Source: Lachnospiraceae bacterium (GTDB taxonomy: Bacteria; Bacillota; Clostridia; Lachnospirales; Lachnospiraceae). Taken from it: a stretch of 35,681 bases of DNA. The notes below the pieces were generated by a model. It ran no database searches. It was not told the origin of the DNA and worked only from the letters and a program-made list of their open reading frames with translations. Of this stretch, positions 26,513-33,922 are shown in pieces. The stretch is from positions 1 to 35,681 of the forward strand of contig JAGPKJ010000012.1 in the NCBI GenBank assembly GCA_018053995.1, read 5' to 3'. Position numbers and translations under genes: made by a program. Each line of letters begins with the position of its first letter. Position 1 is the first letter of the stretch.

Positions 26513-27358
26513 TCACGGATTGTGCAGTATTGCCGCTCCGACGAGTCCCGGTCCGGTATGCACAGCAAGCGAAGCTGTGATCTGATCAGGTCCTATAGTC
26601 TTTCTCTTACCCGTTCTTTCAAGAACCATGGCCTTAGCTATCTCTGTCTCAGCCTTTGCATCTCCATCAGCAAATACGAGCCAGTCGTTCTCACCGTTAC
26701 ACGCATCGGCGATTATAGACGTAAGTTTCTCGCGTCCTTTCTGACTTCCGCGTACCTTTGCGACAGTATAATATATACCATCCTCGCCGCACGATATGAT
26801 CGGTTTCAGATGAAGCATACTTCCGACTACCGATGTGACGTGCCCTATCCTTCCACCTTTCTCAAGAAACTTAAGCGTATCCATATAAAAGAAAACCTTC
26901 GAATCATAAACCTTTTCCTGAAGTTTCTTCACGACTTCATCATACGGCATGCCTTCTTCAAGCTTTTTTGCCGCCCATATAGCAAAGACTCCGCTGCCTA
27001 CAGAAATACTCTTTGTGTCAAATACAAAACATGTAAGTTCAGGGACACTCTCCGCTGCCAGGCGAACCGTATTACCCGTTCCGCTAAGCCCGCTTGAGAT
27101 ACATACAGCTATCGCATGCGTATATCCTTCCTCTACTAATTCATCTAATTTTCCCTTGATCTCATCCATAGTCGGAGTAGACGTAGTAGGTATCTCCTCA
27201 GGAAATCTCTCATATACCATCTTGGGATCTATATCGACCCCATCACTGTAATCTTTCTCCGGATACATTATATGAAGCGGAATAACCTTCATATTATATT
27301 TATCAACATATTCTTTAGGTACATCTGATCCTGAATCTACGATTATCGCTGTCTTCAT
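26513..27358 (-). CDS. DegV family fatty-acid-binding protein
   Basis: The likely start is the ATG at 27358 (MKTAIIVDSGSDVP), because family members begin right at this strand; ten more codons upstream are open. The 281-residue product has the two-domain DegV fold, with the N-terminal IVDSGSDVP, the lipid-site motif TSTPTMDEI (about 80-88), SSGLSGT (about 107-113) and a C-terminal HTGPGLVG. DegV/FakB proteins bind a fatty acid and present it to the kinase FakA for phosphorylation before membrane lipid synthesis. No FakA is nearby. The ribosome binding site is weak. Confidence 0.93.
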   Translation of the reverse strand: MKTAIIVDSGSDVPKEYVDKYNMKVIPLHIMYPEKDYSDGVDIDPKMVYERFPEEIPTTSTPTMDEIKGKLDELVEEGYTHAIAVCISSGLSGTGNTVRLAAESVPELTCFVFDTKSISVGSGVFAIWAAKKLEEGMPYDEVVKKLQEKVYDSKVFFYMDTLKFLEKGGRIGHVTSVVGSMLHLKPIISCGEDGIYYTVAKVRGSQKGREKLTSIIADACNGENDWLVFADGDAKAETEIAKAMVLERTGKRKTIGPDQITASLAVHTGPGLVGAAILHNP

Positions 27359-27507
27359 ATTATCCACTGTTCCGCCATCCTGTCTCATCGAAGTATGTGT
27401 TGTCGCATTATCTAGTTTTCATTACTACTTTATGTAGTTTAATGCAGCGTATGTGCTATGTCAATATTATTTTCAAACAACTGACATCTTATTTTCCCAA
27501 AATGCAC

Positions 27508-27536
27508 AAAAAAGCGGTGAAGCAATGCCTCGCCGC
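27508..27536 (-). terminator. Probable terminator of the rubrerythrin gene
   Basis: GCGGTGAAGC (27514-27523) and GCCTCGCCGC (27527-27536) form a stem with one wobble and one mismatch, followed on the minus strand by six U residues. It lies about 120 bp past the rubrerythrin stop. The rest of 27359-27655 holds no gene. Confidence 0.65.
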
Positions 27537-27655
27537 CTTTCATCAGATCATACATATTTATGTGCTGCTATTGTTTACCATCATGTGCCTTCTTCATAAC
27601 AATCTGTAATGTGCATTGTTATTACTTACATAACCACAAGATAGTTTTGACATTA

Positions 27656-28195
27656 TTATCCAAAGTATCTCTTAAGCAGTCCTGCAAATGCTCTGCCGTG
27701 TCTGGCTTCATCACGTGCCATCTCATGAACTGTATCATGGATCGCATCGTGATTTGCTGCCTTTGCGCGCTTTGCAAGATCAAACTTTCCTGCTGTTGCG
27801 CCATTTTCAGCTTCAACTCTCATCTCAAGGTTCTTCTTTGTTGAATCAGTAACGACTTCGCCGAGAAGCTCTGCGAATCTGCTCGCATGATCTGCTTCCT
27901 CGAAAGCCGCCTGACGGTAATACATTCCGATCTCAGGATATCCTTCTCTCATAGCGACTCTGCTCATCGCAAGATACATGCCGACTTCTGAACACTCGCC
28001 GTTAAAGTTCGCTCTGAGATCATTCAGTATATCCTCGCTTACACCTTTGGCAACTCCTACAACGTGTTCTGCAGCCCATGTCATCTCACCTTCCTGAGCC
28101 TTGAATTTCTCAGCCGGTGCTCCGCACTGAGGACATTTCTCCGGAGGATTGTCCCCTTCATAAACGTATCCGCATACCTGACATACATATTTCAT
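27656..28195 (-). CDS. Reverse rubrerythrin (rubredoxin domain first)
   Basis: The start is the ATG at 28195 ([14 protein letters not shown]), preceded by AAGGAG; the longer frame has no site. The 179-residue product has a rubredoxin-type iron domain first (Cys5, Cys8, Cys21, Cys24), then a four-helix di-iron ferritin-like domain with the paired motifs EEADHA (about 98-103) and DEARHG (about 161-166). This order is the reverse of classical rubrerythrin and is known in Clostridium as reverse rubrerythrin, which reduces hydrogen peroxide and oxygen with electrons from NADH via partner proteins. It has its own promoter with a Fur/PerR-like dyad, so it is probably an oxidative-stress gene. Confidence 0.95.
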   Translation of the reverse strand: MKYVCQVCGYVYEGDNPPEKCPQCGAPAEKFKAQEGEMTWAAEHVVGVAKGVSEDILNDLRANFNGECSEVGMYLAMSRVAMREGYPEIGMYYRQAAFEEADHASRFAELLGEVVTDSTKKNLEMRVEAENGATAGKFDLAKRAKAANHDAIHDTVHEMARDEARHGRAFAGLLKRYFG

Positions 28196-28253
28196 AGTTT
28201 TGTTCTCCTTTTGTATTTTATTTAACGGGCTGTTCACTCGTTATCGCGTAATT

Positions 28254-28309
28254 GATATCAGTAATCATTACTGATATCTTTATTATACATAGTTATTTCC
28301 TTGTGTCAA
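28254..28309 (-). promoter_or_regulatory. Rubrerythrin promoter with Fur/PerR-like dyad
   Basis: On the minus strand TTGACA (complement 28304-28309) is followed after 16 bp by TATAAT (complement 28282-28287). Directly downstream is a perfect dyad at 28254-28278 with 12-bp arms around one base; its inner 15 bp are CAGTAAT-N-ATTACTG. That 7-1-7 shape resembles Fur-family boxes (consensus TGATAATNATTATCA). Placed over the transcription start it would act as a repressor site, plausibly for PerR. Confidence 0.75.
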
Positions 28310-28396
28310 GAATATTCTCAATTATTTTTTTGACAGAAAAGACCAGCTATTTTATTTATGTAAAAGATGCCAGAGAAGAACAGTTGTTTTCTATAG

Positions 28397-28430
28397 TAAA
28401 AAAAGCTGCACCTGATATAACAGTGCAGCT
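28397..28430 (-). terminator. Intrinsic terminator of the DUF1275 gene
   Basis: AGCTGCAC (28404-28411) and GTGCAGCT (28423-28430) form a perfect stem followed on the minus strand by seven U residues. It lies beyond the 36-bp repeats that follow the DUF1275 stop. Confidence 0.85.
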
Positions 28431-28462
28431 GAATATATTTTAGAAATAATTCTATTTCAAGT

Positions 28463-28545
28463 ATGCCTACGTTAATTTGAAACCGTTTATGCCGATCATG
28501 GCTACATCAACTTGAAACCGCTTATGCTGATCATCGCCTACATAA
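28463..28545 (-). repeat. 36-bp tandem duplication at the DUF1275 gene 3' end
   Basis: A unit carrying TTGAAACCG, TTATGC and GATCAT occurs twice with several substitutions, then a third partial unit (CCTACATAATTTTC) runs into the last codons of the gene. The gene end has thus been copied downstream. The stop codon TAG lies inside the repeated unit. Confidence 0.65.
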
Positions 28546-29236
28546 TTTTCTCAAGTGACATGAGCATCACGCTCACAAACAGCAGTCCGCACGATACCCA
28601 TATCGCATGGATCCCGAACATGATAGACAGCCTGCCGCCTATCCCTGCTCCTATCGCAAAGACAAATATGATTCCGAAATAATATGCCGCCTGTTTAAGC
28701 TGGCTCCGCTTGTGTTCCCGAAGATATATCGATAACGCCGCTGTCCCGCTCCTTATATTTCCTATGCACATCGTGCTGGCATAAGGGAATCCGCCTACCT
28801 TTCTAAATGACTGTACCTGCATCGCACATGCAAATGAGACAAGTGCTGTCGCGGCCATATTGAGCGGCTGTCCCATGAAGCCAACCGCGAACAGTATCAT
28901 GATCTCGGCAATAAGTATCGCCTGTCTCCAATGTATCTTCTGCGCAAATTTATATTTGTTCTGTACATTCTCTGCAACAAGTACCCCTGCGGAGAATGAA
29001 AGAAGCGGCAGCAGATACCTAAGCCCATCTCCCCATTCTCCCATCATGATATGCTGGCTCATTAGAACAACATTTCCCGTCTGTGCATTCGAGAATACCT
29101 TATTTCTCGTATAATATGTATACGCATCCTGAAAGCCTCCGGAAAGCGCCAGCACTGCGCAGTTGATAAAGGCTTCCGACATCTGTACATGCTTTTGCAG
29201 TGGGACTACCTTGGAATTACTTTTCTCGTTACTCAT
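28538..29236 (-). CDS. DUF1275 (YoaK-like) membrane protein
   Basis: This 232-residue protein has about six membrane segments and the family features: AVLALSGGFQDAYTYYTRNKVFSNAQTGNVVLM near residues 27-59 and 'FPYASTMCIGNIRSG' near 152-166. The function of the family is unknown; transport or sensing has been suggested. GGAGG precedes the ATG. It is bounded by a terminator downstream and the large gene-free region upstream, so it is probably monocistronic. Confidence 0.9.
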   Translation of the reverse strand: MSNEKSNSKVVPLQKHVQMSEAFINCAVLALSGGFQDAYTYYTRNKVFSNAQTGNVVLMSQHIMMGEWGDGLRYLLPLLSFSAGVLVAENVQNKYKFAQKIHWRQAILIAEIMILFAVGFMGQPLNMAATALVSFACAMQVQSFRKVGGFPYASTMCIGNIRSGTAALSIYLREHKRSQLKQAAYYFGIIFVFAIGAGIGGRLSIMFGIHAIWVSCGLLFVSVMLMSLEKIM

Positions 29237-29368
29237 GTATCCTCCATACCAATGCTTATTTTTTGCTTATAATACACTCATGTTATTCTTATATCACGTC
29301 AAACAAAACCAGCACCATGATAAAACAATATCTGATGAATCGCAATCCTTGATTTCGATTCTCTATAC

Positions 29369-29990
29369 TGCATCACCTGTTCTCTAAACTGCATCACCTC
29401 AAACAATATCATGCTATAGTGATGTATTTTTTGTTGTCACAAGATTTCTCCGTATTTTCATATTTCGTGTAGGTAAAATATAAAAATATTCAATTTTACA
29501 GTACCTGTAGGTATCTGCCTCATTTATACTGTATTTTTTCATCAAGAAATGATTACGATAGAATGCGATACAGTATCTACGGAAAACGTCAGCTCCTGTA
29601 CTGTAATAAAAAAAACATTAAGGGGGTCTGTTTCCAAAAATTGCAGTAATTGCAACATGAATGTTCATATATACTGTATTTTTCTTTTGTCAGAATGGTC
29701 TTCCAAGGTATCGACCCCTTGATTCATACCAAAAATACAGTACCTGTAACAATTCAAGCCAAATATACTGTATGACTTTTTGGTGGGAATAAAATCGAAA
29801 TCAAAAATACAGTATAGAAAAGGTGTTTACCTCAGAATACTGTATTACCAATCATTTTCAACTGAGAACAATTTACACACTTTTCGGACTTGACTAATAA
29901 TTCCATTACGTGATGCATCTATATTATGTAAACCATTCCCGGCTCAACAAAAATACATCACAATAATACATTTCTCTACTGTGTGATGCA
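29369..29990. repeat. TGYATCAC octamers flanking repeat copy 2
   Basis: TGCATCAC lies at 29369-29376 and 29390-29397, GTGATGTA at 29419-29426, GTGATGCA at 29910-29917, TACATCAC at 29954-29961 and GTGATGCA at 29983-29990. Three lie on each side of copy 2 and none inside it. Orientations vary. Confidence 0.5.
29464..29895 (+). repeat. Nine-site TACTGTA repeat element, copy 2
   Basis: Same orientation as copy 1, with a 7-bp difference near the left end. Heptamers start at 29497(-), 29527(+), 29569(-), 29599(+), 29672(+), 29736(-), 29766(+), 29808(-) and 29838(+). All eight spacings (30, 42, 30, 73, 64, 30, 42, 30) equal those of copy 1. Substitutions fall mostly in spacers; the heptamer cores are unchanged. 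The element ends CGGACTTGACT in both copies. Confidence 0.85.
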
Positions 29991-30060
29991 AATAAACTTG
30001 CCTCCTCGTTCCTGCAATTGTTGCATGCCATCATTCTTATGGTATTGCCATCCATTCCTA

Positions 30061-30190
30061 TGTTTGTTAATCCCTTTCTATGATTGTTAATCCCTTCCTA
30101 TGATTGTTAATCCCTTCCTATGATTGTTAATCCCTTCCTATGATTGTTAATCTGCTCCTATGGTTTGTTAATCTGCTCCTATGATTGTAC
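30061..30190 (+). repeat. 20-bp tandem array upstream of NiaR
   Basis: Units of the form TGATTGTTAATCCCTTCCTA start at 30061, 30081, 30101, 30121 and 30141, followed by a 21-bp variant at 30161 and a partial unit at 30182. Each carries TTGTTAATC. The last two full units change CCCTTC to CTGCTC. The array ends about 35 bp upstream of the probable NiaR -10 box. Confidence 0.85.
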
Positions 30191-30223
30191 ATTGAAAAAG
30201 ACTAGTTTCCTATGCTTGACGCT

Positions 30224-30232
30224 TGTTATAAT
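30224..30232 (+). promoter_or_regulatory. Extended -10 promoter of NiaR
   Basis: TGTTATAAT combines an extended -10 TG with a perfect TATAAT. No good -35 box lies 17 bp upstream. An imperfect dyad ATGACATGTATCAT at about 30289-30302 lies between it and the start codon and could be an autoregulatory site. Confidence 0.5.
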
Positions 30233-30344
30233 TCTGCAGAAATGATATTATTGCCGCAGATATATTTACATATCTTATTACAGATATCATGACATGTATC
30301 ATTACATATGTATCTTCTATATAGAGAAGTGAAAAGAGAAAACA

Positions 30345-30860
30345 ATGGAAGCATCTGAAAGAAGAGAGAGAATACTTGAGACTCTGAAGAATTCCGAAAA
30401 ACCTGTAAGCGCGACAGCACTTGCTGATATATTCAAGGTAAGCAGACAGATCATCGTTGGTGACGTAGCACTTCTGCGTGCAGCTGACAATGACATATCC
30501 GCGACACCGAGAGGCTACATACTGCAGACTGCCGCGCAGCCAGGCATAGTCAGGCAGATCGCGTGCCGCCACAAACCCGACGAGATGCAGGAAGAGCTAT
30601 ACGCGATGGTCGATCAGGGATGCACCGTACGCGATGTCATAGTTGAGCATCCGCTATACGGTCAGATTACTGGAAGTCTTCACGTCTCAAGCCGATATGA
30701 TGTCGACCAGTTCATCGAGAAATGCAGACAGAGTGAAGCACGCCCGCTGTCAGATCTTACCGGTGGAATACATCTCCATACAGTGATATGCCCGGATGAA
30801 GATACTTATCGGCGCGTAAAAACATCGCTCAGAAACCTGGGATTTCTTTTCGAGCGATGA
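30345..30860 (+). CDS. niaR: NiaR-type niacin-responsive repressor (HTH-3H)
   Basis: This 171-residue protein has an N-terminal winged helix (about 5-55, RRERILETLKNSEKPVSATALADIFKVSRQ) and a 3H domain (about 68-168). The likely metal ligands His76, Glu84, His143 and His145 match the pattern of the Thermotoga NiaR structure. The family represses NAD synthesis and niacin uptake genes when niacin is present. None of those targets is in the window, so it acts on distant genes. The ribosome binding site is weak (AAGAG). It is convergent with the XRE regulator, leaving 39 bp between them. Confidence 0.9.
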   Translation: MEASERRERILETLKNSEKPVSATALADIFKVSRQIIVGDVALLRAADNDISATPRGYILQTAAQPGIVRQIACRHKPDEMQEELYAMVDQGCTVRDVIVEHPLYGQITGSLHVSSRYDVDQFIEKCRQSEARPLSDLTGGIHLHTVICPDEDTYRRVKTSLRNLGFLFER

Positions 30861-30899
30861 CCTTCTTTTCTTTATACAAAACCGCTGACCAGAAAGTCA

Positions 30900-32150
30900 T
30901 TACCGTTTTATATCAAGAAGTTTCCTGTAATATACCGTCGCTTCCTTATACATTCTGTGCTTTTCAAGATACTTTATCATCACACTGTATAGATCTTCAA
31001 GCATGTCCGATTTTCCCATTTTCTCATAGTATGGGATTATCTCAGACTTGACCTCGCTGTAAAACTTCCCGTCAGTAAAATGATTTACCCACAGATATTC
31101 AAACCTTATCGCAGGGTAGTGCCTGTCATTCTTATATTCGTCTGACATGAATCTGGCGATCACTTTGTCACGTTCATCCCTTTCACCCATCATTATGCAT
31201 GAATAGATGTAATTATACGCTGCAACGACACGACATCTGCCGTGTGTCATTGCCATTGCGCTCCACAAATGGCATTTCTTATAGTCCCCCATTCGCATGT
31301 ACATATTTGCATAATTATTATCGACCGAATTAACGAGCTCCTCGGTCGATATATACTGCAGGGAATTAAATGCCGCTGAAAGGTATTTCTCAGCCATATC
31401 AAACATTCCCAGCTCCGAATAACAGCAGCCGAGATATGATTTGCACCAGACCGCGCTCTGAAATCTTCCACCGGTCTCGTAATTATCAAGTGCCTTCTCA
31501 AAATTAAAGATTGCCTGACCCTTATCATTGCTGCACGAAAGCGCAACTCCGGTAATATAATAGAGCCATGTCGTCTTTCTTATCTGTGCCGCCTTTTTCA
31601 GCCTTTCGATGCCTTTGTCATTCTTATCATCTCTTGCATATATTGTCCCGGAAATAAAAAGATACCAAAATCTCAGATTGTCCGGAAATGATTCATATAT
31701 CTCATCAAGCATCTGGATATCAGAAGCCTGATCTTTCATAAGCTTACCCTTGACAAAATAAAGATAGATCATCGAATAGACTTTATATTCAAACCAAAAT
31801 GGTGATGTTTTCAGCACATCTTCATAGACCTTCAGTTTTTCATACTCATTCGTACTCGATTCACAGTCATAGTCTTCAATATGCGTGAGCATGTTTTCCA
31901 TGATCGTATGAATATGCTGTATATCCTTCGGAACCGTCATCTCAGAAACATCAAGTTTTTTCAGTACTGCTGCTATCTGATCATCATGCAGCTTCTTTTT
32001 TCCATTTTCAAAATAACTGAGATGGCTGATTGAACAGATGCCATGCGCCACATACCCCTGCGTATATCCTTTCTCAAGACGCAGGTATTTCACCCATGCA
32101 CCCGTAAATGCAGAATCGCTGCTGTTATCTGTTACTCCGTTTTTTATCAT
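30900..32150 (-). CDS. XRE-family regulator with TPR-like domain (Rgg/PlcR type)
   Basis: This 416-residue protein has an N-terminal helix-turn-helix (about 16-70: WVKYLRLEKGYTQGYVAHGI, then ISHLSYFENGKKKLHDDQI) and a long helical region with repeated TPR-like units, e.g. YLSAAFNSLQ and FNFEKALDNYETGG. This architecture fits Rgg/PlcR/MutR-type regulators, which often respond to small peptides. GGAGG lies 6 bp upstream of the ATG. It is divergent from an MFS transporter gene, and repeated sites precede it, suggesting it controls itself and perhaps the transporter. No peptide precursor was identified nearby. Confidence 0.85.
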   Translation of the reverse strand: MIKNGVTDNSSDSAFTGAWVKYLRLEKGYTQGYVAHGICSISHLSYFENGKKKLHDDQIAAVLKKLDVSEMTVPKDIQHIHTIMENMLTHIEDYDCESSTNEYEKLKVYEDVLKTSPFWFEYKVYSMIYLYFVKGKLMKDQASDIQMLDEIYESFPDNLRFWYLFISGTIYARDDKNDKGIERLKKAAQIRKTTWLYYITGVALSCSNDKGQAIFNFEKALDNYETGGRFQSAVWCKSYLGCCYSELGMFDMAEKYLSAAFNSLQYISTEELVNSVDNNYANMYMRMGDYKKCHLWSAMAMTHGRCRVVAAYNYIYSCIMMGERDERDKVIARFMSDEYKNDRHYPAIRFEYLWVNHFTDGKFYSEVKSEIIPYYEKMGKSDMLEDLYSVMIKYLEKHRMYKEATVYYRKLLDIKR

Positions 32151-32164
32151 ATCTGCCCTCCGAT

Positions 32165-32239
32165 GCTGCCATATCTATCTCTTACGTATCTGTGCTGTCG
32201 TATCTATGCTGCAACTTCCTAATGTTGGTCGTATCTATG
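32165..32239 (-). promoter_or_regulatory. Repeated sites upstream of the XRE regulator
   Basis: TGCTGCCATATCTAT (32165-32179) and TGCTGTCGTATCTAT (32193-32207) are 28 bp apart, and CGTATCTATG recurs at 32230-32239. They begin 15 bp from the regulator start codon, so they may be binding sites for the regulator itself. Confidence 0.45.
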
Positions 32240-32331
32240 TACATCTGGCACCGGCGCACCACGACTGTTTATCGTTTCCCTGTGTCTTCCAAGTCTATGA
32301 TTCATCATGTTATTAGGCGCTTTTGTAGTAT

Positions 32332-32351
32332 TTTCACACTTATATGTGAAA
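32332..32351. promoter_or_regulatory. Inverted repeat between the divergent genes
   Basis: TTTCACA (32332-32338) and TGTGAAA (32345-32351) form a 7-bp dyad with a 6-bp centre, about midway between the regulator and the MFS gene. The rest of the 32151-32540 gap holds no gene, and I see no clear MFS promoter. Confidence 0.45.
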
Positions 32352-32540
32352 TTATACCATTATTTAAGCAAATAAGAATGCAGTATTTTCTTCACGCTGT
32401 TTTGATTGCTTTCACCTTACCATAGAGATATGATTTTATTCACAAAGGCGCTGTCCAGCTGATAACCTGACTTATCCTTGTCATCTATCAAATCGATGCC
32501 GGTCTTGCTAATCCGAAATCAACTTAAATAAGGAGAATCC

Positions 32541-33758
32541 ATGAAAAAAATTTTAAGCCAATATAAAGGGCTCCCAAAAGATCTATATTATATATGCGTT
32601 GCACAGATTGTAAATCGTTTTGGCGACTTTGTCATTCCATTCCTGACGCTATATCTCACGTCGAAGCTCGGACTCTCATCTTCATTTGCCGGAGTTATCG
32701 TGATGACAGCTTCCATAATCGGCATGCCTGCCGCGATGATCGGCGGAAAGACTGCAGATCTTGTGGGAAGAAAGAAAGTCTACATGATATTTCAGTTTCT
32801 CGCAGCCGTATTCCTTATTCCATGCGCATTTACAATGAACCCGTGGATCACGATAATATGTCTGCTCACATCATCCTTCTGTGGAAGCGCTCTGCGCCCT
32901 GCATTCATGGCGATGGTGACTGACATCCTTCCGACTTGTGACAGACAGGCCGGGCTCTCACTCAACTATCTTTCGATAAATGTAGGCGTGGCGCTCGGAC
33001 CTCTCGTAGCCGGATTTTTATTTAACAAATATCTTCCAATATTCTTCATTGGAGACGCTATCACTTCATTTGCCGCAATCGCACTCATAGCTTTGGGCGT
33101 AAAGGAAAAGACGAGCGCGCAGATAGAGAGTGACGTCACATCAGATGATGAGCTCAAGGAAAATAAGGGATTCTTCCGCATGCTCATATCCAGGCCGCAG
33201 CTACTGTGCTTTATGTTGCTACTCATCATTTACGATTTTGTATATTCGCAGCACGCTTTTTCAATTCCGCTCATCCTTGAAGATATATTTGCTGAAAAGA
33301 GCTCCTCATATTACGGTATCATGATGAGTGTGAATGCCATTACGGTACTCGCGCTCACGCTGCTCATCACCGCTGCTGTCAGGCATCTGCACCAGCTCTC
33401 AATCATGGCACTCGCCGGCATAACGTTCGCTGTCGGCTTTGGCGGTATAAGTCTTGTCAAGGGATTACCGTCACTCATTCTGCTAACCATGATATGGACA
33501 TCTGGCGAAATACTTGAATCGATATCATCCGGCGTATTTATTGCCGCAAACAGCCCTGTCAATTTCAGAGCCCGCATACAGTCGATGACTTCAATAATAT
33601 GGCTCATCGGCGCATCCCTTGGCACGTTCATATGCGGCATATGTATTGACAGATTCGGCAGCGACGGCATAGGACGTCTCTTATTTACCCTCTCATTAAT
33701 CGCATCCGCGCTGATGTTCATACTAAAGTGCAGAGTAAAACGCTCGGACATTCCTTAA
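32541..33758 (+). CDS. MFS transporter, DHA1-like drug efflux type
   Basis: This 405-residue protein has 12 predicted membrane segments in two halves, with the MFS motif A GGKTADLVGRKKVYM (about 68-82) between TM2 and TM3 and a charged central loop with KTSAQIESDVTSDDELKENK (about 193-212). The closest pattern is proton-driven drug/H+ antiporters of the MFS DHA1 kind. AAGGAG precedes the ATG. It is divergent from the XRE/TPR regulator, which may control it. Confidence 0.88.
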   Translation: MKKILSQYKGLPKDLYYICVAQIVNRFGDFVIPFLTLYLTSKLGLSSSFAGVIVMTASIIGMPAAMIGGKTADLVGRKKVYMIFQFLAAVFLIPCAFTMNPWITIICLLTSSFCGSALRPAFMAMVTDILPTCDRQAGLSLNYLSINVGVALGPLVAGFLFNKYLPIFFIGDAITSFAAIALIALGVKEKTSAQIESDVTSDDELKENKGFFRMLISRPQLLCFMLLLIIYDFVYSQHAFSIPLILEDIFAEKSSSYYGIMMSVNAITVLALTLLITAAVRHLHQLSIMALAGITFAVGFGGISLVKGLPSLILLTMIWTSGEILESISSGVFIAANSPVNFRARIQSMTSIIWLIGASLGTFICGICIDRFGSDGIGRLLFTLSLIASALMFILKCRVKRSDIP

Positions 33759-33765
33759 CCTCTGA

Positions 33766-33794
33766 TTGACAAATAAGACCTCCGACTGTATAAT
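33766..33794 (+). promoter_or_regulatory. Consensus promoter of the EIIC-like gene
   Basis: TTGACA (33766-33771), 17 bp, then TATAAT (33789-33794) is a perfect sigma-A promoter that begins 8 bp after the MFS stop codon. Confidence 0.92.
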
Positions 33795-33801
33795 CCGTTT
33801 T

Positions 33802-33821
33802 ACAGGTGTCTTGACACCTGT
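33802..33821 (+). promoter_or_regulatory. Palindromic hairpin at the transcription start
   Basis: ACAGGTGTC and GACACCTGT pair around TT, forming a 9-bp perfect dyad that begins about 8 bp after the -10 box. It may be an operator covering the start site or a 5' mRNA-stabilising hairpin. A smaller dyad (CTATAT...ATATAG) follows at 33831-33847. Confidence 0.6.
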
Positions 33822-33922
33822 GTACTCAGGCTATATGCTGAATATAGTCATTGAGCAACAAACACCTTAGAACAATATACAGATAATCCAACAATCTTAT
33901 AACCCGGAGGTTTTATCAGACA

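Larger units (their letters stand above)
29237..30344. other. Gene-free region with repeat copy 2 and short-repeat arrays
   Basis: There is no credible gene in 1.1 kb. It holds six TGYATCAC-type octamers, repeat copy 2, a 20-bp tandem array and the NiaR promoter. Like the first gene-free region, it is unusually long for this densely coded segment. Confidence 0.6.

Noticed and set aside
26429-27097. 222-codon plus-strand frame antisense to degV
   Set aside because: It is the shadow of a clear DegV gene; Cys- and Arg-rich with no domain and no ribosome binding site.
28252-28443. 63-codon plus-strand frame before rubrerythrin
   Set aside because: It overlaps the rubrerythrin promoter, its dyad and the DUF1275 terminator, and has no site or family match.
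30061-30190. Possible CRISPR array
   Set aside because: Units are contiguous without unique spacers, so it is a simple tandem repeat. The same holds for the 49-bp array at 35511.
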